Part shown: in pieces, positions 51,100 through 62,530 of the stretch | Layout: every line of letters begins with the position of its first letter | Position numbering within the stretch: the first letter of the stretch is position 1 | Assembly: GCA_020465985.1 (NCBI GenBank) | Contig: JAANYP010003850.1 | Location: 248,001 to 312,000, forward strand | Direction of reading: 5' to 3' | DNA length: 64,000 nt | DNA from: Centrapalus pauciflorus | Taxonomy: Eukaryota > Streptophyta > Magnoliopsida > Asterales > Asteraceae | Translations under genes and position numbers: made by a program | The notes under the pieces: generated by a model | What the model was told of the DNA's origin: nothing | Databases searched by the model: none | Seen by the model: only the letters and a program-made list of their open reading frames with translations

Positions 51100-51282
51100 G
51101 CTATTTCTTCATGCACCACCTCTAATTTCTCATACACCACCTCTATACATTTGACCTATAAATACTTATCTTTTGATTGGACAAAAAAGTATAAACAAAT
51201 AAAATATAATAATGAGTTATGAAAAAAAAAAGCATGTTTTAGATCAATTGTAGATATAGATATGGTGCATGAAGTAACACCC
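51100..51282. mobile_element. Small MITE with 10-bp duplication
   Basis: Ends GCTATTTCTTCATGCACCA and ATGGTGCATGAAGTAACACC, flanked by tttatgaaat on both sides (51090-51099 and 51283-51292). The duplication length suggests a Mutator-like origin. Confidence 0.8.
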
Positions 51283-51476
51283 TTTATGAAATGAACGATT
51301 TTATCAATATTATATTATATATATAAATATGCATATGATAATATTAAAAGTTGTGTATTAAGTATGGAATATAATTATATTTGTTTCTTATTTACATTTA
51401 AAAACGTTTCTTTAAATGGTAGCAGCAATGAAAACATATTCTAACTAAATAAAATATATATTTTAATCAGTTATTA

Positions 51477-51845
51477 AAGTGTGTTTGGATTTGCGTTTGA
51501 AAAAGTACGGTAGCGTTTTGGAAACTAATAATCAGATAATAGCTGTAACAAAAAGTATTGCCGGAAATGTAGTGTTCAATTTAGCTTCTGCGATTTGATA
51601 TCATAATTATCGAATAATCAGTTTTTAAAGTGTTTGGATTTGCGTTTTAACTTATAAAATGACCAAATAATCAGTTATTAAGCAAATAAGCTACATTTTT
51701 TAACTTATGAAAAAGTGTGGTAGGATTAACTCTAAACGCAAATAATCACTTATTAACGTATGCAATCCAAACACTCTAAACCAATTATTTGCGTTATTGT
51801 AACGTAATAAGTTAATCATCTCGTTATAACACAAAACCAAACACC
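51477..51845. mobile_element. Tourist-like (PIF/Harbinger) MITE, copy 1
   Basis: Ends AAGTGTGTTTGGATTTGCG and CCAAACACC with TTA on both sides (51474-51476, 51846-51848). It is the same family as 60983-61355 over its full length (landmarks cgttttggaaactaataatc and ttattaagcaaataagctac). Confidence 0.82.
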
Positions 51846-52159
51846 TTATAATTTGCTTTTAAATAAATGTGCACTCCTTTATTTGTCAATAATTATAAAC
51901 TAGAATTTCGTATGAATCAACAGATTAATGTTGAATTTGATTGCATTAAACTTAGGACGTACTATGCACTTGATTTGTACATGCATGAGAATAAAAAATG
52001 AAAAACAAAGAGAGAATAGTATAGGATACGTTTAGTGAAATCACGTGGTGTTACATGTTTTTTATTTTGTAACAAAAATTTAAATTCTTAAGGAAAACGA
52101 ATAAATAATTATATTTAGTATAAATTTAATTCTCTTATTAATATAAATTTTATTATATA

Positions 52160-52464
52160 GGGTTTATTATGAAAAAAACAAATGTTTTTACGTTTTTTGC
52201 GTTTTCGTCTCTCCATGTTATTTTTTTCAATAAAAAACCTCAAGTTATTTTTTTTTTTCTTTTTGGTTTAGTGAAATTTAGACATTAGACCCCGGTTATA
52301 ATTTGTGAGTCGAGTTTTTAAGAACTGAAAAACCGGGTTCTAATGTCCAAATTTCACTAAACCAAAAATAAAATAACTTGAGGACTTTTATGGAAAAAAA
52401 TAACATGGAAGGACGAAAACACAAAAAATATGAAAACATGTTGGTTTTTGTTCATAATAAACTC
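52160..52464. mobile_element. Foldback MITE, copy 1
   Basis: Inverted ends GGGTTTATTATGAAAAAAAC and GTTCATAATAAACTC enclose a near-palindromic 305 bp. Same family as 52526-52829 in direct orientation. Target duplication not clear here. Confidence 0.72.
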
Positions 52465-52525
52465 TTATTAAAAATTCAATTCAATGGAAATATGTAATAT
52501 ACTAGCATTTCAATTGATTATTATT

Positions 52526-52829
52526 GGGTTTATTATGAAAAAAACCTACATGTTTTCATGTTTTTTGCGTTTTCGTCTCTCCGTGTTATTTTTTTTCAAT
52601 AAAAGTCTTCAAGTTATACTTTTATTTTTGGTTTAGTGAAATTTGGACATCATAACCTGGTTTTCAGTTTTTAAAAACTTGGTTTACAAATTATAACCAG
52701 TGTCTAATGTCCAAATTTCACTAAACTAAAAATAAAAGAATAACTTGAGGTTTTTTATGAAAAAAATAAAATGAAGGGACGAGAACACAAAACACGTGAA
52801 AACGCATTGGTTTTTTTCGTAATAAAACC
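52526..52829. mobile_element. Foldback MITE, copy 2
   Basis: Ends GGGTTTATTATGAAAAAAAC and TCGTAATAAAACC. Flanking 9-mers attattatt and attataatt (52517-52525, 52830-52838; 8 of 9), so Mutator-like. Confidence 0.8.
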
Positions 52830-52838
52830 ATTATAATT

Positions 52839-53188
52839 ATTTTAAGAAAATGAAAGGAAAAAGAAAAGCAAAGAAAAAGGAAACAGAAGATGGAGGATAA
52901 GGAGGAGGGTGGATGTCGGCAAGACCGCCGTGTAATCTGCAAGAACCTTCGGTAATATCATAGGGATTCTACTGTCTGGACATTTTAGGTTCCATAGCCA
53001 TAGCCTTCCAATTTTTATATTTTTCTTAATAATAATATTAAATTAAAACCCATACTACGTGTACATTTTTCTTTTCATCTTATATCCAATTTAATATCCA
53101 TCCTAATCCTATGTATATAAATTTAATATATATACTCATATCATGTTACAAAATGACTAGCTTTTCATAATAAAATTATTAGTTGGTT
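52839..53188. other. Non-coding stretch
   Basis: A purine-rich block at 52850-52945 without an ORF of note; nothing else seen. Confidence 0.4.
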
Positions 53189-53196
53189 GTTATAAA

Positions 53197-53761
53197 TAGG
53201 GGCGTCCAAAAAATTTCGGTTTAGGTTCATGATTTTGGTGACGGACGGTTAATCGAAAAATCGAAATAAATTTAATTTTATATATTTTAACTTTTTTGCT
53301 TATAAATATTAACATTTATCCCAACAATAATTTAAAATTACAACTTATCTATTAGTATACATAAATTTTAAATACAAAACAACAAAATTTACACTTGAAC
53401 AATTTAATTTAGATAATTAAATTTTTTTTTTTTGTTTTTATTAGAATTTTAAAGATAATGTCCAATCTTTTAAAGATACTATATACATAATTTGTAGTTT
53501 TATTCATCATTTTTATTATCTTAGACATTTTTTGTTTTTAGGAACTAATTTTTGAGGTTTTTTAATTTAAAAGTTAATTAATTGAATAAAAAATGGTTAA
53601 TTGGTTAACCGAATAACCAAGCCGAAAAAACCGGTTAACCGATTGTCGGTTAACCGGTTTTTTAGGTTTAGGTTTAGGTTCACGAAATCATCGAACCGGT
53701 ATCTTCGGTTAACCATCCGAAATACGATTTCGGTTCGATTAACCATCCATGAACACCCCTA
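53197..53761. mobile_element. hAT-like non-autonomous element with GGTTAACCG arrays
   Basis: Ends TAGGGGCGTCCA and TGAACACCCCTA, flanked by a perfect 8-bp duplication, gttataaa (53189-53196 and 53762-53769). The subterminal regions are arrays of ggttaaccg and ttcggtta motifs, densest on the right. AT-rich centre, no ORF. Confidence 0.9.
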
Positions 53762-53769
53762 GTTATAAA

Positions 53770-54436
53770 TAATAACAAATATAAAGAATAATGTTAAACT
53801 TGAATGCATTTTACTTGTGATCGATTTGCTCGTGTTTTATCATTTAATATATATATGACCATGGAGATATGAGTTCAGATCCAGATAGTCAAATTTTAAA
53901 ATTAAAATTATAAGAGTAAAAATGTAATTATCTAAACAACAATGTTGAATAATGGCAAAGGAGCAGCATTGGTCCCACCGTCCCCATCCCCGAAACCTAA
54001 AACCATACTCGTCCACATCCAGTTCCTCGTGTGTTTCTTATCTGGGATCCTCATTGGGTCCCTTGGGTTTCCGGGGCCCCATTGGGTACCCATAAAAACT
54101 TCATTATACATTGATTTCTTTTGATTTCCGTTTATATACCCGAACCCAAAATTAAAACTAACAATGCTTCAAACGATCCCAAGACATATTTTTTAACAAT
54201 AAAAAATTATTTTAAATTTCAAACGTAACCAAATAAAACTAAATAACGACACACTTGCGTTAATATGGATAACGATTAAAGATATGATTACATTAACAAC
54301 CAAAAATACGTAAATATAAACTATGTGTTATTTTTATATTTATAGCATGATTTAAAAAAAAGATATTTATAGCATAGTCATTACTATTATATATATATGA
54401 AAAATATTATAAATACTATTGGGGTGGAGCAAGACA
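53770..54436. other. Non-coding stretch, partly hAT-derived
   Basis: 53965-54075 is rich in cccatccccg/ggggccc and may belong to a GGGGATGGGG-type hAT element whose other half continues at 55331-55495 (ending gccatcccta after a poly-T run). The borders of that outer element are unclear. Confidence 0.4.
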
Positions 54437-54444
54437 GGAGGGAT

Positions 54445-55322
54445 TAGGGGTGAGCAAAAACCGAACCGGAAAACCAAAAAACCGAAAAACCCGGAAAAAC
54501 CAAACCGAAAAAACCGGAAAACCGGGAAACCGAAAAACCAAAAAAACCGAAACCGAAAAAACCGGAGTAAATGGTTTGGTTTCGGATTCCCTCTCAAAAC
54601 CGAACCGAAAAAACCGAACCGAACCGGTTTTAAAATTAATTTAATTTTTATAAATATTATATATATATTTATTGAGTTATTTCTAGTTTCACTCATATTT
54701 AATGTTACGTTCTACTCCTATATTAAAGGAAACATTTTTCAATTATATATATAATTGATATTTATGATGTTAAAATGCTAATTAATTGACATTATTAATA
54801 GTTATGCTTATTTTAATTATATGTGAAGTAGATAATGCTAATTAATTGGTATAAACATTATTATTATATTTTACATGATGAAATTACTTAAAGTAATTCA
54901 AAGCCTAAGTTAGTAAATTTAATAAATTAGAGTAAACAACTAAATTAATATTTAATATCCAATTTTATCAATTCGAAGTATCAAATTAACACATAAGTCG
55001 ATTAAAAATTCAAACATAAACAATTATTTTTTAGTGATTTATCAAATAGTGCTTAACTTTAGTAAAGAAAAATTCAAATTTAGTAAAAAAGTGTCTAAGA
55101 TTTTTCGGGTTTGAACCCAAAAACCAAACCGTTTTTGAAAAACCAAAAACCAAAAAACCCACGGGTGTAAACCGAAAAACCGGTAATCCAAACCGGAAAA
55201 CCGAAAACCCGAAACCGGAAAAAACCGAAACCGAATGGTTTCTCCATTTCAAAAACCGGAATTTTCGGTTTGGGTTCGGTTTCGGCCAAAAACCGAACCG
55301 AACCGCCCCATGCTCACCCCTA
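54445..55322. mobile_element. hAT-like non-autonomous element with AAAACCGAAA arrays
   Basis: Ends TAGGGGTGAGCA and TGCTCACCCCTA (12-bp perfect TIR), flanked by a perfect 8-bp duplication, ggagggat (54437-54444 and 55323-55330). About 170 bp at each end is an array of aaaaccgaa motifs, oriented oppositely at the two ends. It appears nested in a GGGGATGGGG-type element. Confidence 0.92.
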
Positions 55323-55330
55323 GGAGGGAT

Positions 55331-55921
55331 GGGTTCCCCCGTCCCCGAACCCGAAAAAATCTCCGATAACTTCCACGATCCTTGACCAGAACCTGACCCG
55401 ATAACACGTCCCCTAACCTATCCTGAAAATTTGGGTTCCGAGTTTTCCCATCGAGTTTGGTTTTTTTTTTTTTTTTTTGCCATCCCTAACTATATGTAAA
55501 CTTTTAAGAGTAATATTGATATAAAGATCTAAAACTTTATTGATTTATTTTACTGATTCTCCTCATCTATTCTATAAGGTAATAACTACAAGCTAAAAAT
55601 TATTGTATTTGTTTTTCTATTATATAGTGGAGAATAAAAGATGCTTGGAAATTATTAAAGAGAATTGAAATTATTTATATGTTACTTAATTTTAATATTT
55701 TGTAGTCTGAAAAATCATTCGTTTTGTTCTATTCTTATTTTGCATATTTTCTTTATATTAATAGGCCCCGTTTGATTTACGAAATTAAAGTTAAAATAAT
55801 GTAATTTCTTTAAAGCGCATTAGAACCTTTTAGATTACAATAAGAATATAATTTAAAACGTATTTAAGCTTTACCCAAATCTATGGTTGAATAATTAGTA
55901 AATTCTTAGTAATAGAATTTA
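55331..55921. other. Half of a GGGGATGGGG-type hAT element and AT-rich sequence
   Basis: 55331-55495 ends in a 20-base poly-T run and gccatcccta, as in 2880-3529 and 26191-26859. The rest is AT-rich without features. Confidence 0.45.
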
Positions 55922-56281
55922 AGGGTTGTTTGTTTTTTAATTTTAGGAGTGATTATTAGATTATTGTGTTATAGTAATACAAATAATGTATTTTAAGTGT
56001 TTGGATTGTCTTCTTTAATGATTGATTATTTGTGTTTACAATTAATCATACCAAACGTTTTTAAAAGCTATACAAAAGTTTATTTGCTTAGATTAATTTG
56101 CTAATTTTACAAGTTAGAATACAAAGTAAAACACTTTAGAAACATGTTATTATTGTGATAGCAAATAACCAAAGTTAAGTGTAACACAAAACTTTCAACA
56201 ACATTTTTTATTACTATTATCATCTGACTATTAGTTTTCAAAACGTTACAACACATTTTTAAACGTGAACCCAAACATCCC
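55922..56281. mobile_element. Tourist-like MITE, degenerate inverse-orientation copy
   Basis: Ends AGGGTTGTTTG and CCCAAACATCCC with TTA on both sides (55919-55921, 56282-56284). The reverse complement matches 51477-51845 and 60983-61355 at landmarks such as cgttttgaaaactaatagtc. Confidence 0.7.
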
Positions 56282-56284
56282 TTA

Positions 56285-57198
56285 CCCTTAATAAACAAAA
56301 ACAATTTCATACCTCAAAAGTAAACATATTACGATTTAAATTCCATTATATTCAATTTTCTTTGTATGAGCTAAACGGTGTAACAATGATTATTATTAGA
56401 TATATATTGATAGTGTTAAATGTAAATCAAAAGTCATATATATTTATGTCGTTCTATGATACGCTCGTCGTTAAGCGTTCAAATAAATATATTAAAACAC
56501 CAAACATTTTAACTGTTAGCTAAGGTAACTAGGATCGTCTCCTCAGGATGTATGTGGTTATCAATAGTATTCTACGATAATTATTAACAAATAATGAAAA
56601 CTAATAATTAAATAAAATTAATGAAAGCAATTAAATTGGAGGATGTTGAAACAATGTTAAGAAATTATATTTCTAAATATATAAATTATATTTGTCATTT
56701 ATGGTGAAACATGCATGGGCTCACGTGTGATATTATGTGTTCTCTTATATTTTATGTATATACATATTAACGATTTTAACAAAATATTAAAAATCAAATT
56801 GTTAGTATTTAACTTTAGGTGGTAATAATTTATGCTCTACTAATAATCAGTTCCCTAATCAGAGACGCGTAATTTATTGTTATAGAATAATATATAGATT
56901 ATTTGATTGGATTAAAAAAATGGTTAGGGTCTCTCTACACTAATCGTATTGTTTTGGATCGATCATTCAGAGTTGGTGCGTGGTGGATGTTTATTTTTGG
57001 ATGTATTCAGGAGAGTTGGATTTTATTATATTAAACAAGAAAATAACAAAACATTCGTTAATCAAACATCAAAATAATAATTAAATTACTTGCCAGGCCT
57101 TCAACTAAATGATTTATTGCAGGTATATATTTATATTTATAAACAACGTACAATTCTAATTAATTTAATTTCACAATTTCTATTATGTAATATATATA
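56285..57198. other. AT-rich non-coding stretch
   Basis: Nothing assignable; no ORF of note. Confidence 0.4.
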
Positions 57199-57571
57199 GA
57201 ATATGGTCCGAGAGAGTACACTCATTATGCAGCGCACCAGAAGTTACCAACTTTAAAAAAGTTTAATTTTTTTTCATAAACACGTTTTAATTAACATCAT
57301 GAATATAATATGTAAATTTCACATACATTCACATCTCCTAGCTCCTAAAAAATGATGTGAACGTACACTTACATAAATTTGAATATATGTGAACGTGCAT
57401 TTATGTGATACGTGATTTCATGCACTTAGAATGTTTGAATTTGCGAGAAATCTATATATCATCTGTGTAATGTTAATTAAAAAATATTTATGAAAAAAAA
57501 TTAAAAAAAATAATTTTAAGAGTGGTACTCTCGGGTGCACTGTGTAATAGGTGGTATTCACTTGAACCCGT

Positions 57572-57574
<3 letters not shown>
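57199..57574 (-). mobile_element. TA-microsatellite cassette, family C, inverse copy
   Basis: Starts GAATATGGTCCGAGAGAG after tatatata and ends CACTTGAACCCGTTTT before a (CA)n array. The reverse complement matches 14808-15192 (gcagcgcaccagaag, aaaatgatgtgaac and others). Confidence 0.75.

Positions 57575-57630
<56 letters not shown>
57575..57630. repeat. (CA)n(TA)n microsatellite
   Basis: About 43 bp of CA followed by 12 bp of TA. Confidence 0.95.
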
Positions 57631-57688
57631 GGGGTGGGTTGAATGGAAAACCACTATGCACGTGAAAACTATGGTTTTCCATTGAACC

Positions 57689-57694
<6 letters not shown>
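57631..57694. mobile_element. Miniature 64-bp family A cassette
   Basis: Starts GGGGTGGGTTGAATGGAAAA and ends TTTTCCATTGAACCCGCCTC. The two 22-bp arms are inverted repeats around an 18-20-bp loop (ctatgcacgtgaaaacta). It shows the smallest interior still retaining both ends. Confidence 0.75.

Positions 57695-57761
<67 letters not shown>
57695..57761. repeat. (CT)n(TA)n microsatellite
   Basis: About 28 bp of CT then about 38 bp of TA. Confidence 0.95.
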
Positions 57762-57764
<3 letters not shown>

Positions 57765-58853
57765 TCAGGTTCATCAGCGCACCTATGAGATTCCAGCCTA
57801 CCCTAATGTGAATGATCATTCACATATATTTTTCTGAATAGACATGTATAAGACAACATTATAATACTTCTTTTTTTCAAAATGTGCAACATTATCATAA
57901 ATCTTGTGAATGATAAAAAAGACCATGTGAATGATCATTTACTTGGATGATCATTCACATAAATATGTTAAGGACACAGACAATGTTATCAAGATCGAGA
58001 TCTTATCTAGCATCGTTTCGTCTCTGCAAGATCGGGATCGTAAGATCCTACCACAAAATCATTACTTTTTAATCTTTTTTCATGTTACTATAATTTGTGA
58101 TTTTATATTATAAATTAATTATATAACACTTAAAAAATCATTCATACAATAAATAAGGAAACAATATACATTCGTGTTTAAAAGCTTTATGGTCATCCAG
58201 AAAAAGGCAACCAATCATACATCTTATAATTTGATTCACTATCTTAATGTATAATTTGATTGGATTTAGGTAAAAGGTTGGATCGAATCAGTAAACGATC
58301 TAATGGGAACTCGGTTAAAAGAGTCCGGACCGAGTAAAAAGTAGGATCGGATCGATAACCGATCCTATGATCCTGCGAACGATCCCACAATCCTACGTCC
58401 GATCTTGTTAAAAATGATTCTACACCGATCCTGCTCGAAATTACTTGGTTGGATCGACCTATCCTATGATCTTACTCGCGATCTTAACAACCATGGACAC
58501 AGAAAGTGTGAATGTATATGAAATTCATATATCATGCGTATAACATTACGCATGATATATGAATTTCACATATATTTACACTTTCTGTGTCCTTAAAAAT
58601 TATGTTAATGCTCAATGCATATTTATGTGAATGATCATCTTTGTGAATGGTTATTTCACACCATGTGAATGGTGTGAATAACCATTCACATGATCTTTTT
58701 TTACCATTCACAAGATTTATGATGCTTTTTTTTTGCAAAAAAATATTACAATGTTGTCTTATACACGTCTATTAAAAAAAATATATGTAAATGATCATTC
58801 ACATTAGGGTACGTTGCGTACGCTAAAATCTTATAGGTACGCTGATAAACCTG

Positions 58854-58857
<4 letters not shown>
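57762..58857. mobile_element. TA-microsatellite cassette, family D, large foldback with nested hAT element
   Basis: Ends GAATCAGGTTCATCAGCGCACC and GTACGCTGATAAACCTGATT. Its left arm (57762-57979) is the inverted counterpart of the right arm (about 58575-58857), sharing gtgaatgatcattcac and tgtataagacaacatt. A hAT-like element at 57980-58494 interrupts the left arm, and a near-perfect hairpin lies at 58497-58592. Related sequence forms most of 46093-46498. Confidence 0.75.
57980..58494. mobile_element. hAT-like non-autonomous element with GGATCG arrays
   Basis: Flanked by a perfect 8-bp duplication, ggacacag (57972-57979 and 58495-58502). Ends acaatgttatcaagatcg and cgatcttaacaaccat are imperfect TIRs. 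Subterminal arrays of ggatcg/cgatcc are strongest at 58260-58470. No ORF. Confidence 0.82.
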
Positions 58858-58944
<87 letters not shown>

Positions 58945-58997
58945 TGTATGTATGTATGTATGTATGTATGTATGTATGTATGTATCTGTGTGTGTAT
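58858..58997. repeat. (TA)n(GTAT)n compound microsatellite
   Basis: About 60 bp of TA followed by about 68 bp of GTAT and a short GT tail. Confidence 0.95.
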
Positions 58998-59939
58998 GTG
59001 TGAATATTAATTTTAGGATAAGAAAACGAGAGAATCAATGAGAAGATGTCATGTGTCATTATTTGCCAAAAATAAATTAAAAATTAATTGACAAATCAAT
59101 GGAAAATTAATCAAAAGAAGTACAAATTAAGGGGTATATTAGTCACAAAATATTCTACTTAGATTTTATTTTCTCTTTTCTCTCCATATGATTTATTGTT
59201 TTATTATTTCTAAAATTTATTGTAGACGTAAATATTATAATCTAATTGATACAAATATATCTGTAATATTAGTATCAGTACCTTGTGACTGTATCATTTT
59301 TTTATAATACTAATTTTTCACAATTGTGTCAACAGATACTAGTATCTGTACCAAATGATGGTATCATTCTTTTCATACTTCTACACAAGAATACTAACAC
59401 ATGTGTTGTAGTAGTATTGATAAATGTATCCATAAAAACCTGTCAATGATGATTATGTTACTTATATATTGTATCGATTTTATTTGGTTGCACACATATA
59501 TTGAATCAATACCAATTGTAATAATGATATTTGTACTTGTATCAGTATCAGTTTGTACCCATAAAAGAATTGTTAATGATGATAATGATGTGTATCAGTG
59601 AATTCGTTACATGAAAAATTTTTGATTGATACTAAACACATATGGAGATTTAATGATAATTCAAGATGGTGATATTTTCCAAATAATCATTATTTAATTT
59701 CATGTAATATTACTTAAATTAATGCCTATAATTAAGAATCTAATTTGGGATGTCATAACTATTGAATGAGTAATTATTATTTTCAATTGTTATTTGAAAT
59801 TAAATACAATCGATATTGACATTTTTACCTTTAATGACATAAAGATGGCGAATGACATGTGACATGCTCTTGTTTTGCTTCTCTTTTTTTTCTCACTTTA
59901 AATTTCTTCTCACTCGATCCTAATTTTATATGTTTGTGT
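58998..59939. other. AT-rich non-coding stretch
   Basis: 59250-59600 contains several spaced gtatcagtatc/gatactagtatc motifs; no ORF with coding character. Confidence 0.4.
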
Positions 59940-60090
59940 GTGTGTATGTTCAAATGAGTATCACTTGTTATACAGCACATCAGAACATACCACTTTTAGA
60001 AATAAATTTTTAAATATTTTTTTTCATAAACATGTTTTAATTAGCATTACAATAATGACATATAACTTTATGCACATTCAGACATTCAAG
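59940..60090 (+). mobile_element. Partial family C cassette
   Basis: After a short GT repeat the sequence gttcaaatgagtatcac followed by cagcacatcagaac matches the left arm of 14808-15192. The right arm is missing. It is interrupted by the following hAT-like element. Confidence 0.55.
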
Positions 60091-60646
60091 TAGTAGTGTT
60101 CATAATGATCCGAATACGAGCATCCGAACTAAAAATCTGAAAATCTAATGCGAATTGAAACTATCTAAAATTTCAGATATCCGGATCGGTTATCCGAAGT
60201 TTCGGATTTGGATTCAGATAGTGAAATTTTAAATTTTTGGATATCCGAAAATCCAAAGAATTTAATTTCATTTTGAAATTTTATATATCTTAGTATTGAT
60301 TATTTACATAATATTAAGTGTTTATTTTTATTCTAATAAATATTTTTTAGTTTTATTTTGATATTATTGATTTATAAACTAATATTTTATATCTTTATTA
60401 TTTAATCTTTATTTAGTCGTTTTGAGTAAAATAATTTCGTATACATTTAGTTTGTGATACATTTATCTTTAATATGTATATGGATGTATGAATTTGTATT
60501 TTAGATATATTTAAATATATGATTTAGTTTTAAAAAATTGAAAAAAATAAGAATTTTCGGATATTCGGATAATTCGATATTTATTTGATTCGGATTCGGA
60601 TAGCAAAAATCACTATCCGAAATTTCAGATATCCGAATTCGAACAT
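60091..60646. mobile_element. Degenerate hAT-like element, CGGATATCCGAA type
   Basis: Left tagtgttcataatgatccga resembles the end of 30161-31079. Subterminal atatccgga/ccgaatttc motifs occur on both sides of an AT-rich centre, and the right end is near gaattcgaacataaaa. No clear duplication, so borders are approximate. Confidence 0.5.
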
Positions 60647-60982
60647 AAAATCGTGAATCACGTAAACTTACGTTTTACATATATGCAATAACTCTAGCTT
60701 TTTATATGCCTTAGAATCTTGATTGGATTGTATATAGGTATTTGTAGGCAAATAATTATCATGTTTTGAATTAAGGCACATATATGGAAAGAATATTAAC
60801 AATGGTTGTGCAAAGGCACATGCAAGACAATCATTTCCCCCAACTTTAAACTGATCTCCTTGTCACAGGAGTCAAAATTAACATCTTAACTAGGGAGTTG
60901 AACTCAAGAAAATTACCCCATTTTCCATGACTACAAATTACTTTAGAAGACTGTATCTTCATCAAGCTTGTCCAACTTCTTA
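60647..60982. other. Non-coding stretch
   Basis: No gene or repeat boundary recognised. Confidence 0.4.
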
Positions 60983-61355
60983 GAGGGTGTTTGGATTTGC
61001 GTTTGAAAAACAGCTGTAGCGTTTTGGAAACTAATAATCAGATAATTGCTGTAACAAAAAGTGTTGCAGGAAATGTGGTGTTTGGTTTAGCTTCTGCTGT
61101 TTGACATCATAATTATCCAATAATCAGTTTTTAAAGTGTTTAGATTTGCGTTTTTACTTGTAAAATGACCAAATAATCACTTATTAAGCAAATAAGCTAC
61201 AAACTTTAACTTATGAAAAAGTGTGGTAGGACAAACGCTAAATGCAAATAATCACTTATTAACGTACGCAATCCAAACACTTTAAACCAATTATTTGCGT
61301 TATTATAACGTAATAAGCTGATAATCACGTTTATAACGCAAAACCAAACACCCTC
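60983..61355. mobile_element. Tourist-like (PIF/Harbinger) MITE, copy 2
   Basis: Perfect terminal inverted repeat GAGGGTGTTTGG / CCAAACACCCTC and a 3-bp TTA duplication (60980-60982, 61356-61358), diagnostic of Tourist-type MITEs. It lies about 470 bp downstream of the zinc-finger gene's stop codon. Confidence 0.9.
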
Positions 61356-61358
61356 TTA

Positions 61359-61829
61359 ATTGAGTCCACTAATTGATGGTACGGTACGCGCGTAGTGAAT
61401 TTCGAATTCTTTCATTATTAATAACACCATGTTTCCACAGGGTCAAGCAAGCAAAGCAAATTAACAACTTAATTACATTCAAAACCAGCATCAAAAGGCA
61501 AACTTAACATCGGCTGCAGGCCGGTTAATTAAAGACACGTACTAATAGAAAGAAGCTAGCTAGCTGTACGTAATTAAAATCAAATATATGATGTTTGTAA
61601 ATTATAATCATGGCGCGCAAACGTACAGATCGATCTTTCATTTAACTTTGTCATTAAAATAAAAAAAAAAAGTAATCGACAAGGAAAAGATCATCAAATG
61701 GTTAACATAAAGGACAACAAATTAATGATTCAAGATGGTCAATTTTCTGCTTCGTTAACTTGTTGGCTAAGAAGGCAGCTAGCATGCATGTACTAATTAA
61801 TTAATGTATTACTTTCCTTGTTGGCCGGT
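61359..61829 (-). other. 3' flank of the zinc-finger gene
   Basis: Downstream of the stop at 61830 (minus sense). No second ORF. It probably contains the 3' UTR in the first 150-250 bases, but no definite polyadenylation signal can be assigned. Confidence 0.4.
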
Positions 61830-62333
61830 TCACCTAGCTAACCTCAACTCAAGATCCACTTGATCTTTCATGACCAGCGGAGACACCATCGTCTTCTGCC
61901 TCTTGCAATTCATAACTTGTTCATCATCGCACCTATCGAACCCTAGATACAAATTTGTTCCAAATACCAACACTTGGTCACAAACACAACTTTTGGTATC
62001 TGAAGTGCTAGTGATACTAATTTCTTGGCCTAATATCCGTGTGGACGATGGGGAATCGGGTGAGGGGAAGAAATTAGGGTTTGCAGAACCTAACAAAGAT
62101 TTAGGGTTTTGTTGTGTAGCATTGAGAGGTTGCTTAAGCTTAGCTCTTTCTCTTCTGTGAACATTCATGTGACCACCTAGGGCTTGAGCTGACCTGAACT
62201 CTCTTCTACAGAAGCTACAAGAATAAGACCTGGGAGGCCATACGAAGGGACCTCGAGCATCCTCAGCGAAAGCTTCTTCTTCCCATGAGTTCTTGCTCTT
62301 CACCCACATCAGATACTGTGAGTATTGCTCCAT
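61830..62333 (-). CDS. Single C2H2 zinc-finger EAR repressor, SUPERMAN/ZFP10/11-like
   Basis: 167 aa in one exon, typical of this plant family. Residues 32-34 are the WPP motif that precedes the finger. The zinc finger spans Cys39, Cys42, His55 and His59 with the plant-specific QALGGH at 50-55, followed by the conserved NVHRRERAKLKQ. The C-terminus DLELRL (160-165) is an EAR motif (LxLxL) that recruits TOPLESS-type co-repressors. Between them is a Ser/Pro-rich linker. Family members act in the nucleus as repressors of organ, trichome or boundary development; which role this one has cannot be told. The first ATG is used because it opens the frame about 30 residues before the finger, as in paralogues. 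The ORF is intact, much less AT-rich than its surroundings, and no disabling change is seen. ZFP10, ZFP11 and RABBIT EARS relatives are the main alternatives. Confidence 0.93.
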   Translation of the reverse strand: MEQYSQYLMWVKSKNSWEEEAFAEDARGPFVWPPRSYSCSFCRREFRSAQALGGHMNVHRRERAKLKQPLNATQQNPKSLLGSANPNFFPSPDSPSSTRILGQEISITSTSDTKSCVCDQVLVFGTNLYLGFDRCDDEQVMNCKRQKTMVSPLVMKDQVDLELRLAR

Positions 62334-62530
62334 TAATCGATCTAGCTACCTCAGCTCGATCAGCTCTTATATTATCGATCTTTTCAGTTTTCAAACTAAC
62401 TAACTAGTTTGAAGCTCGAGAGAAAGATGTGTATAGCACAGTGGTCAATTAACTTTACTTTATATTTAGTGGGAAAATCATACATATACACATAGTTAGG
62501 ATGAGAGAGAGAGAGAGAGAGATGCAACTA
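62334..62530 (-). promoter_or_regulatory. Probable core promoter of the zinc-finger gene
   Basis: On the minus strand a TAAATATAAAG TATA-like box lies at 62468-62458, about 125 bases before the ATG. A (GA)n tract at 62501-62521 (CT repeats on the gene's strand) lies upstream of it, as in many plant developmental genes. Transcription start not determined. Confidence 0.45.

Noticed and set aside
53942..54124. 60-codon Pro-rich ORF
   Set aside because: Composition follows the cccatccccg repeats of a hAT-type element; no homology recognised.
54367..54754. Long KNPEKPNRK-type and FRFFRFG-type ORFs on both strands
   Set aside because: They arise from the AAAACCGAA subterminal array of a hAT element, not from a gene. 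The same holds for frames at 30135-30447 and 32139-32597.
56107..56310. 67-codon minus-strand ORF
   Set aside because: Lies within a degenerate Tourist-like MITE; no coding support.
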